50,940 nt of DNA. Source: Deltaproteobacteria bacterium (GTDB lineage: Bacteria; Myxococcota_A; UBA9160; SZUA-336). Shown one piece after another: positions 7,792 through 15,700 of the stretch; positions within the stretch are counted from its first letter, which is position 1; every line of letters begins with the position of its first letter. The position numbers and the translations under genes were made by a program. The notes beneath the pieces are model-generated. The model was not told where the DNA came from and made no database searches. It was given only the letters and a program-made list of their open reading frames with translations. The DNA lies in assembly GCA_016875225.1 (NCBI GenBank), contig VGRW01000020.1, positions 1 through 50,940 of the forward strand, given 5' to 3'.

Positions 7792-9255
7792 ATGCCACGC
7801 TACGCCTACGACCGACTCACTGCGCTCGACAACTCGTTTCTCATGCTCGAGAAGCCCAACTCGTACATGCACGTGGGCTCGACGCAGATCCACAAGACCG
7901 GCCCGCTGCGCACCGAGGGAGGCGGCGTCGACGCGGCTCGGATCCGCAAGCTACTCGCCGCGCTCCTGCACCGCATTCCGCGCTACCGCCAGAAGCTGGC
8001 CTGGATCCCGTTCGAGAACCATCCGGTCTGGGTGGACGACGACAACTTCAACCTCGACTTCCACCTGCGCCACACGGGGCTGCCGCGTCCCGGCACCGAC
8101 GAGCAGCTGAAGCGCCTGTCGGCGCGAATCCTCCAGCAGCACCTCGACCGCAACCGCCCGCTCTGGGAGATGTGGATCGTCGAGGGGCTCGAGGACGACC
8201 GCTTCGCGATCATCTCCAAGACGCACCACTGCATGATCGACGGCGCCTCCGGCGTCGACATCATGCGCGTCCTGATGTCGCCCGAGCCCGACACGCGCAC
8301 GCCCGACGAGCCCTCCTGGGTGCCGCGCCCCGCGCCGTCGGGATTCGAGCTGATGCGCCACGAGTTCCTGCGCCGCGCGGGCCTGCCGCTCGAGATCCTG
8401 CGCGGCGCGGTGAGCGCGATGCGCACCGCGGAGAGCGTGAGATTCGACGTGATGACTCGGGTGCGGGCGCTGACCGAGGCGATGGGCGGCAGCTTGCGCC
8501 TGCCGTCGGAGACGCCGTTCAACCGCGAGATCGGCCCGCACCGCCGCTTCGAGTGGCTGACGATGGACCTCGCCGACATCAAGAAGCTGCGCAAGAGCCT
8601 GGGCGGATCGCTGAACGACATCGTGCTCGCGATCGTGACCGGCGCGGTGCGCGACTTCCTGCGCGCGCGGCACGTGAATCCAGACAAGCTCGACTTCCGC
8701 GTGATGGCGCCGGTGTCGGTGCGCAGCGAGAACGAGCACGGGGCGCTCGGCAACCGCGTTTCCGCTTGGATCGTGCCGCTGCCGATCGGGACGGCCGACC
8801 GCCGCGTGCAGCTGGAACGGATCACCGAGCGCACGACCTGGCTCAAGGACTCCAAGAGCGCGGTCGGCGCGGAGGTGCTGACGCAGGCCGCGGAGTACAC
8901 GCCGTCGACGCTGCTCGCGCTCGGCGCGCGGAACATGACGCGCCTGCTCCCGTTCAACCTGGTGGTCACGAACGTTCCCGGCCCGCAGGCGCCGATGTAC
9001 ATGCTCGGCGCCGAGATGCTCGAGTGCTTCCCGAACGTTCCCCTCACCGACCGGCTCGGGCTCGGCATCGCGCTGATGAGCTACAACGGAAAGCTCTGCT
9101 GGGGCTTCAACGCCGACTACGACCTGGTTCCCGATCTGCGCAACTTCGTGACCGCGGTCGAGGGCTCGTTCGACGAGCTGATGAGCCTGGCGAGCGCCCG
9201 GCCGGCGCTCGTGGTCACGGGCGGTCGGGAGGGCGCGAGGAGCACGTCGGCCTGA
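7792..9255 (+). CDS. Wax ester synthase/diacylglycerol acyltransferase (WS/DGAT)
   Basis: 487 residues, a normal family length. The active-site motif HHxxxDG is HHCMIDG at residues 145-151. PLWEMWIVEGL just upstream and SLNDIVLAIVTGAVR in the second half are family signatures, and the C-terminal NVPGPQAPMYMLGA is the usual WS/DGAT C-terminal motif. The enzyme esterifies fatty acyl-CoA with fatty alcohols or diacylglycerol, giving wax esters or triacylglycerol as storage lipid at the inner membrane surface. AGGAGA lies 11 bases before the ATG. It has its own likely promoter and no co-directional partner, so it cannot be tied to a lipid operon from this window. Confidence 0.95.
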   Translation: MPRYAYDRLTALDNSFLMLEKPNSYMHVGSTQIHKTGPLRTEGGGVDAARIRKLLAALLHRIPRYRQKLAWIPFENHPVWVDDDNFNLDFHLRHTGLPRPGTDEQLKRLSARILQQHLDRNRPLWEMWIVEGLEDDRFAIISKTHHCMIDGASGVDIMRVLMSPEPDTRTPDEPSWVPRPAPSGFELMRHEFLRRAGLPLEILRGAVSAMRTAESVRFDVMTRVRALTEAMGGSLRLPSETPFNREIGPHRRFEWLTMDLADIKKLRKSLGGSLNDIVLAIVTGAVRDFLRARHVNPDKLDFRVMAPVSVRSENEHGALGNRVSAWIVPLPIGTADRRVQLERITERTTWLKDSKSAVGAEVLTQAAEYTPSTLLALGARNMTRLLPFNLVVTNVPGPQAPMYMLGAEMLECFPNVPLTDRLGLGIALMSYNGKLCWGFNADYDLVPDLRNFVTAVEGSFDELMSLASARPALVVTGGREGARSTSA

Positions 9256-9276
9256 GCCGCAGTCCGCGCGAGCCGG

Positions 9277-9777
9277 CTACTTCGCGACGGCCTCGACCGC
9301 GAACGTCTCACTCTGCGCGAAGTGGACCGGGCCAGCGTCGAAGTCGAGCTCGAGCGCGTAGACGCCGTCGCCTGCGTCGGGCGGCACGGCCACGAACACG
9401 TCGACCACCCAGCGTCCCGGGCGCAGGTCGTACTGCGGCTCGGGAACCGTGCCGATCGCCTTGCCGCGGTGCAGGATCTTCATCTCGAGCCGGCCCGTCA
9501 CCACCTCGGTCGGGGCGGTGGTGCAGAGCGCGTACACCATTCGGTGACCGACCTCGCCGCCGGGCCGCACGCGCTTGGGCCAGACCTCGACCCGCTCGAG
9601 CTTGAACCAGGGGAGCTTCTGCTCGGCGCAGAGGAACTCCGCCGCGACCTCCTCGGGGAAGTCTTCGAGCTTCTGTCCGGGCGTGCGGAACGGCCGGTCG
9701 AGCGGCGCGGGCAGCGACGCACACGCCGTGCAGGCGAGCGCGAGCAGAAGCGCGACTAGCGCCTTCGGATCACCCAA
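9277..9777 (-). CDS. Small hypothetical lipoprotein downstream of the Ser/Thr kinase
   Basis: 166 residues if started at the TTG at 9777, which has GAGGAG about 7 bases upstream and gives a leader (LVALLLALACTACAS) typical of an exported lipoprotein. The mature part has two further Cys (FLCAEQKL and YALCTTAP) that could form a disulphide, and an immunoglobulin-like beta pattern; I do not recognise the family. The start overlaps the last 22 bases of the kinase gene, so it is translated from the same mRNA. An ATG or GTG start in this frame would require starting far inside the kinase gene, hence the TTG choice. It is convergent with the WS/DGAT gene, with about 20 bases between stops. Confidence 0.6.
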   Translation of the reverse strand: MGDPKALVALLLALACTACASLPAPLDRPFRTPGQKLEDFPEEVAAEFLCAEQKLPWFKLERVEVWPKRVRPGGEVGHRMVYALCTTAPTEVVTGRLEMKILHRGKAIGTVPEPQYDLRPGRWVVDVFVAVPPDAGDGVYALELDFDAGPVHFAQSETFAVEAVAK

Positions 9778-11078
9778 CTCGCTTCTCCTCGCGGCGACTC
9801 TGCCGCGGGCTCCGTCGACTTGCTCGGCGCGGCCGCTGCGCGGGGTGCGGGCGCCGCCTTCCGGATCGGAGCCGCGCTGGCCGTCTTCGCGCCGCCGGCG
9901 CTGGGCGCGGCCACGACGGGCGCGGCCACGGCCGCTGCGGGCTGCGCCGCGCTCGGTCGCGTCGACGCCGCGGTCTCGACTCGCTTCTCGTGCCGCACCA
10001 GCCGCACCCCGAACAGGAACGCAATCAGGAGCAGCCCGCAGGCGGCGAGCGCGATCCGGCCGCGGCCGCGCTCCGGCCGCGCGGGCTCGCATTCAGACGC
10101 CGGGCTGCGGAGCTCGCGCGTGAGCGCGTGCGCGTCGACGCTTCGCACCGAGGTCGCCGGCGTGATGCTCCGCGTGCTGGCGAGCGCGATCTGCTCGGCC
10201 TCTTCGAGCGCGAGCTCGCGCGTCACCGGGGCCTCGCGCTCCGCACTCCTGCGCGCCAGCGCGCCGCGGCGCCACGCGTCCTGGAGCGCGTCTCCGAGTT
10301 CGCGCACCCCGGGGAAGCGCTGGCTCGGGTCCTTCGCGAGCGCGCGCAGCACGACGTCCTCGAGAGGCGCGGAAAGATCAGGGACGAGCGCTCGCAGCGG
10401 GCGCGGCGCGTCCTCGATCTGCGCGCGGCAGAGCTGGTAGTCGTTCTCGGAGTCGAACGGGAGCTCGCCGCCGAGCAGCTCGTAGAGCAGGACGCCGAGC
10501 GCGTACACGTCCGAGCGCGCGTCGGTCTCGTCGCCGCACCCCTGCTCGGGCGACATGTACTGCATGGTTCCGACCATGTGGCCCTGGCGCGTCGCGCGAT
10601 CCGTGCCGAGGCAGCGCGCGATTCCGAAGTCCATCACCTTCACGCCGCCGTTCGTCGCGAGCATCAGATTCGACGCCTTGATGTCGCGGTGCACGATCCC
10701 CGCCTGGTGCGCGTGGTCGATCCCGGCGATCGCCTGCTGCACGAGCGGAAGCGCGCGCTCGGGCTCGAGCCGCCCGGAGCTGGCGAGGATCTGCGCGAAG
10801 GTCCGCCCCTCTACGTACTCCATCACCATTCCCAGGTGCCGCTCCTCGCGGAGCAGGCAGTACAGAAGCGCGACGTTGGGGTGGATCAGCTTGGCCAGGG
10901 TGCGCGCCTCCGACTGGAAGCGCTCGACCACCTCGGGGCGATCGCCGAGCCCCTCGCGCAGGAACTTGATCGCCACATTGCGTCCGAGCAGCGGATCGCT
11001 CGCCCGGTAGACGTCGGCCACGCCCCCAGAGCCGATCTTCTCGGCGATCTCGTAGCTGCCGATGGTGATCCCGATCAT
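9756..11078 (-). CDS. Membrane-anchored Hanks-type serine/threonine protein kinase
   Basis: 440 residues from MIGITIGSYEIAEKIGSGG. A complete kinase domain: glycine loop at 16-24, VAIK with Lys38, HRDIKASN with Asp132, DFG at 150-152, GTMQYMSPEQ activation segment and SDVYALGV. Residues 270-340 are a charged linker, 342-361 a transmembrane helix (IALAACGLLLIAFLFG), then an Ala/Pro-rich tail on the far side of the membrane with no recognisable sensor domain. The catalytic domain is cytoplasmic. All catalytic residues are present. No strong ribosome-binding site precedes the ATG; the chosen start sits 7 residues before the first kinase strand. The substrate is unknown. The gene is divergent from the zinc-finger/histone-fold gene and overlaps the small lipoprotein gene. 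Confidence 0.93.
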   Translation of the reverse strand: MIGITIGSYEIAEKIGSGGVADVYRASDPLLGRNVAIKFLREGLGDRPEVVERFQSEARTLAKLIHPNVALLYCLLREERHLGMVMEYVEGRTFAQILASSGRLEPERALPLVQQAIAGIDHAHQAGIVHRDIKASNLMLATNGGVKVMDFGIARCLGTDRATRQGHMVGTMQYMSPEQGCGDETDARSDVYALGVLLYELLGGELPFDSENDYQLCRAQIEDAPRPLRALVPDLSAPLEDVVLRALAKDPSQRFPGVRELGDALQDAWRRGALARRSAEREAPVTRELALEEAEQIALASTRSITPATSVRSVDAHALTRELRSPASECEPARPERGRGRIALAACGLLLIAFLFGVRLVRHEKRVETAASTRPSAAQPAAAVAAPVVAAPSAGGAKTASAAPIRKAAPAPRAAAAPSKSTEPAAESPRGEASWVIRRR

Positions 11079-11223
11079 GTCGCGAGTGGTATCGGAAGCC
11101 CCCGGATGGCACTTGATCGCGCGCCCGTGCACGACGAGCGGGCGCGCTTGCGCCTGACCTGCCGGCGCGCTGCCGATCGCAGTATCCTCGCCGCGCGAAT
11201 TCCACTGGACGCGGAGGCACGGC

Positions 11224-11745
11224 ATGAGCGAGGCGAGCGCGAGCTTCTGGCGACGCTGCAGCAGCTGCAAGAAGGAGATCGGCTTCACGCGGACCTTCTG
11301 GGTCTGCAGCGTCTCGACCTGCAATCGCAAGCGCACGGGTCTCGTGTTCTGCACGACGTCGTGCTGGGACGTCCACCTGCCGCTGATGAACCACCGCGAG
11401 GCGTGGGCCGAGGAGCGGCGCGCGCCGACGCGCGAGGCCTGGCTTCGCGAGCAGGCGGAAGAGGCGGCGAGCGCGTCGTCGTCCGCGCCGGCCGCCGCGA
11501 GCCCGCCCGCGCGCGAGCCGCAGCGCCGCATCGCGTCCGCGGCGCGCGCGCCCGCGCCCCGGCCGCCGCGCGAGGTGCTGGTCGTCGTGTCCAAGCTCAA
11601 GGCCTACGTGCGCGAGCGCTCGGGAATGAGCACCTCCGACGCCGTGATCGAGCTGCTCTCCGACAAGCTCCGCGACCTCTGCGACGACGCGATCCAGAGC
11701 GCGATGCGCGACGGCCGGCGCACGGTGATGGAGCGCGACTTCTAG
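11224..11745 (+). CDS. Zinc-finger protein with C-terminal histone-fold-like domain
   Basis: 173 residues. Residues 12-57 carry Cys12, Cys15, Cys28, Cys33, Cys43, Cys47, His51 and His57, a pattern able to bind two zinc ions in a cross-brace (ZZ/MYND-like). A low-complexity Ala/Pro/Arg linker (about 80-116) follows. The last 57 residues, from EVLVVVSKLKAYVRERSG through STSDAVIELLSDKLRDLC to GRRTVMERDF, have the helix-strap-helix-strap-helix layout of the histone fold; GRRTVMERDF closely resembles the archaeal histone ending GRKTVKAEDI. GGAGG lies 6 bases before the ATG. The gene stands alone, divergent from the kinase. A DNA-binding or chromatin-like role is inference. Zinc-finger histones have been described among bacterial histone families, but membership was not tested. 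Confidence 0.75.
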   Translation: MSEASASFWRRCSSCKKEIGFTRTFWVCSVSTCNRKRTGLVFCTTSCWDVHLPLMNHREAWAEERRAPTREAWLREQAEEAASASSSAPAAASPPAREPQRRIASAARAPAPRPPREVLVVVSKLKAYVRERSGMSTSDAVIELLSDKLRDLCDDAIQSAMRDGRRTVMERDF

Positions 11746-11767
11746 CCGCCGCTGCGAATCTCCGCGC

Positions 11768-11797
11768 TTGACCCGACGGGGTGGCGGCGCAGACACT
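11768..11797 (+). promoter_or_regulatory. Possible promoter giving a leaderless hydrolase transcript
   Basis: TTGACC (11768-11773), an 18-base spacer and GACACT (11792-11797), then 6 bases to the ATG at 11804. No Shine-Dalgarno sequence lies before that ATG. The arrangement matches the one in front of the cyclase gene at 4333. Confidence 0.35.
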
Positions 11798-11803
11798 TGC
11801 CGC

Positions 11804-12700
11804 ATGCCGAAAATCGACGCGAACGGGATCCGGATCGAGTACGACAGCTTCGGGGATCGCGGCGCCGAGCCGCTGCTCCTGGTGATGGGCCTGGGCGGGC
11901 AGATGCTGCTCTGGGAGGACTCGTTCTGCGCGGCGCTCGCCGAGCGCGGTCACTTCGTGGTCCGCTTCGACAACCGCGACATCGGGCTCTCGACCCACTT
12001 CGATTCGCACGGAATCCCCGACCCGATCGCGCTGATGACCGCGGCGGCGAGCGGAGAGCCGGTGTCGGTGCCGTACACGCTCGACGACATGGCCGACGAC
12101 GCGGTCGGGCTCTGCGACGCGCTCGGGATCCGCGACGCCCACTTCGTCGGCGCTTCGATGGGCGGGATGATCGTGCAGACCGTCGCGATCCGGCATCCCG
12201 CGCGCGTGCGCAGCCTGGTCTCGATCATGTCCACGACCGGAAATCCCGCGCTCCCGCCGGCGCGGCCGGAGATCCTCGCGCTGCTGATGAGCCCGCCTCC
12301 GGTCGGACGCGAGGCCGCGATCGACGCCTCGGTCGAGATGTGGCGGAAGATCGGCAGCCCCGGCTTCCCGTTCGACGAAGCGCTGATCCGCACGCGAAGC
12401 GCTCTGCTCTACGACCGCGCGAATCACCCCGCGGGGCAAGCGCGCCAGCTCGCCGCGATCCTGGCGCACGGCAATCGCGCGCCCCGGCTCGCCGACGTCC
12501 GCGCGCCCGCGCTCGTGATCCATGGAACAGACGATCCGCTCGTGCCGGTCGAAGGCGGCCAGGACACGGCGGCCTCGATTCCGGGCGCCGAGCTGCTGCT
12601 GATTCCCGGAATGGGCCACGACATGCCGCGCGCGATCTTCGCGCGGCTCGTGGACGCGATCTCGAGCCACACCCACAAGGCCGCGGTCGCGCGCGCCTAG
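11804..12700 (+). CDS. Alpha/beta-fold hydrolase
   Basis: 298 residues starting MPKIDANGIRIEYDSFG. It shows the hydrolase elbow GASMGGM with nucleophile Ser118, the acid in HGTDDPLVP (Asp243) and the base in GMGHDMP (His272), giving a complete catalytic triad. LLLVMGLGGQ forms the oxyanion-hole strand. The sequence resembles the small esterases and RdmC-like methylesterases of the alpha/beta family; the substrate cannot be assigned. There is no ribosome-binding site, and a TTGAC-type promoter lies immediately upstream. The stop codon TAG shares the four bases CTAG (12697-12700) with the stop of the convergent topoisomerase-helicase gene. Confidence 0.9.
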   Translation: MPKIDANGIRIEYDSFGDRGAEPLLLVMGLGGQMLLWEDSFCAALAERGHFVVRFDNRDIGLSTHFDSHGIPDPIALMTAAASGEPVSVPYTLDDMADDAVGLCDALGIRDAHFVGASMGGMIVQTVAIRHPARVRSLVSIMSTTGNPALPPARPEILALLMSPPPVGREAAIDASVEMWRKIGSPGFPFDEALIRTRSALLYDRANHPAGQARQLAAILAHGNRAPRLADVRAPALVIHGTDDPLVPVEGGQDTAASIPGAELLLIPGMGHDMPRAIFARLVDAISSHTHKAAVARA

Positions 12701-15700
12701 CCGCTCCGAACGATCTCGAGCAGGGCAGGGCCGTATTTCGCGGCGAGCGCCGGGCCGATGCCCTTCACCGCGAGCAGCGCGCGCTCGTCGCGAGGCCGCG
12801 AGGCCGCGATGCCCTGCAGAGCCGCGTTGGTCATGACGCGGAACGCGGGAATCCGGCGGCGCTTCGCCTCGGCGCCGCGCCAGCGCATCAGCGCCCCGAG
12901 GAGCGCGCCGTCCAGGCTCTGATCGGCGTCGGACCCGGGCGCGCTGGCGCCTGCGCTGCCGCGCGCGCGCCTCGTCCGCGCCGGGACGGCCGCGGCATCG
13001 CGCGCGCCAGCGCGGCTCCGGGCGCGGCGCTTGCGCGGCGCGCGCTCCGCCTCGCTCTCGCGCTCGACGCGCACGGCCGCGAGCGCCTCGGCCCCGGCTT
13101 CGAGACCGGCTCGCGTCAGCCGCAGGCGCGAGAACGCGATCGTCTCGCCGTCGCGCTCGAACTCCGCGCTCTCCTCCACCGCGAGCCCTGCGCGCACCAG
13201 CCCCGAAACCAGCCGCCCGAACTCGCTTCGGTCCAGCGCCTCGCCGAACACCTCTCGGTGTAGCTTTCCCGAGGGCTGGCCGTTCCGCGCCCGGAGCGCG
13301 GCGACGATCCGCTCGAGCGCATCGCGCTGGCCCGGGTCGAGCGCGGCGAAGCCGAGCGCCTCGCTGCCCTCGGCGTTGCAGATGTCGCAGATCCCGCACT
13401 CGACGCCGGAGTCCGCCTCGTCGCCGAAGTGGCGCACGAGCTGGAGCATGCGGCAGGCGCGGCTTCCGGCGTAGCGGTGGATCTGCTCGAGCTGCGCCTT
13501 CTTGTGGCGCTGCTGCGCCAGGTACGGCTCGCGCCAACCGTCGCGCCCGCGCGAGGCGTTCTCGTCCGCGTCGACCAGCGCGCCTCCGTGCACCCAGAGC
13601 TTGTCGAGCACGCGCTCGAGCTCGTCGGGGTCCATGCGCAGGCTGCGCTGCAGCTCGGCGCGCGGCGCGGGCGCGGCGCCGAGCGCGCGGTAGACGCGCT
13701 CGAGCACCGCGACGTCGGGATAGTCGCGCGCGAAGAAGTGCTCGTGCGTGCGCAGGTCGACGAAGCCGTGGAAGAGAACCGCGCGCGAGAGCGCGCCGTC
13801 GCGCCCGGCGCGGCCGATCTCCTGGTAGTAGCTCTCGACGCTGCTCGGCAGCGCCGTGTGCACGACCGTGCGCACGTCCGCCTTGTCGATCCCCATGCCG
13901 AAGGCGATCGTGGCGACGATCACCTCGAGCGAGCCGGCCATGAAGCGGCGCTGCACCTCGTCGCGCTCGCGCGCGGGCATTCCCGCGTGATACGCGGCGG
14001 CGCGGAAGCTGCGGTCGAGCCGGGACGCGAGAAGCTCGGCCTTCTTGCGCGTCGGCGCGTAGACGATCGCGGGCCGGCGAGCGGGCGAGCGCAGCAGCCG
14101 CTCGCAGGCGGCGTCCCGCGCAGACGGCTTCGCCTCGACGAGCTCGATCGCGATGTTCGTGCGCCGGAAGCCGTGGATGTAGCGATGCGCCTTGTCGATC
14201 CCGAGCTGCGCGACGATGTCGCGCTGCACCAGCGGCGTGGCCGTCGCGGTCAGCGCGATGATCGGCGCGGGCCGCAGCGCCGGCAGGCGCTCGCGCAGCA
14301 TGCGGTACTCGGGCCGGAAGTCGTGCCCCCACTGCGAGATGCAGTGCGCCTCGTCGACCGCGACCAGCGCCGGCGTGCGCTGCGCCAGCTTCTCGGGGAA
14401 GCCAGGCACCGCCAGCCGCTCCGGCGCGATGAACAGGTAGTCGAGCTTCCCGTCGAGGTACGCGCGGAGCACCGCCTGCGACTCGGCGCGCGCGCGTCCG
14501 GAGTGGATCCGCTCGGCGCGAAGCCCCTGCGCCTGCAGCTTGGCGACCTGGTCGTCCATCAGCGCGATCAGCGGAGAGACGACCAGCGTCGTGCCGCCGC
14601 GCGCGAGCCCGGGAAGCTGGTAGCAGAGCGACTTTCCCGCGCCGGTCGGCATCACGAGCAGGGCGTCACCGCCGAGTGTCACCGACCGGCAGACCTCTTC
14701 CTGGAACGGGCGGAAGCTCTCGAAGCCGAAGCGGCGCCCGAGCAAGCCGAGCAGCTGGTCGGGCGCGGTCGCCGTCTGCGGCGCGTCGCGCTCGCGCTCG
14801 AAGGCGAACGGAAGCTGCGGCGCCGCGGCCGCCGGCCGTTCGGTCCGCACGCGCTTCACCACGTCGCTCACGTACGTCTCGATGTCGCGCATGAAGCTGT
14901 CGAGATCGCCCGAGCCGCGCTGGATGCGCTCGAGCCGCGCCTCCCACTGCCCGGTCATCAGCGGGCTCTTCACGTCGGGATGCACGATCTCGATCAGCTC
15001 CACGCCCTTGTCCGTCGCCGCGAGGGACTTTCCGTCGCGCGTGATGTACTTGCGCTCGAGCAGCGTCTCGATGATCGAAGCGCGCGTCGCCGGCGTCCCC
15101 AGGCCGGTCTCGCGCATCGCCTCGGAGAGCTCGCGGTCTTCGAGCGTGCGGCCCGCGGTCTCCATCGCCGTGAGCAGCGTCGCCTCGGTCAGGCGCCGGG
15201 GAGGGCGCGTGCGCTTGCGCTCGGCCCGGGCGTCGACGACGTCCTGCGGCTGTCCCGGCGCGAGCCCCGGGGGCAGGAGCGGCTCGGAGTCCGCGCTCTG
15301 CGCGCCCTCGAGCGCGCGCCAGCCGAGCGTCACGACGGCGCTTCCCTGGCTGCGATAGCGGTCGACGATCGGCGTCGGCTCCGAGCTCGTGATCGCGGTG
15401 ACGACGGTCGTGGTCGCGTAGACGTGATCCGCGTGCCAGGCCGCGAGCAGGCGCCGCGCGACCAGATCGAAGAGCCGCGCCTCGTCGGCGGAGAGGCCGG
15501 CCTTCTCGGGCGATTGCCCGGTCGGGATGATCGCGTGGTGGTCGCTCACCCGGGCGTCGTCGACGAAGCGCGGGCCGAGCGGCCGCTCGCCGGCTCCGGG
15601 CGCGAGCTGCTCGCGATACGGTCCGGAGATGGCGCTCGCGATCCTCGGCAGCGTAGCCGCGACCGACTTCGAGAGGTGCCGGCTGTCCGTGCGCGGGTAG

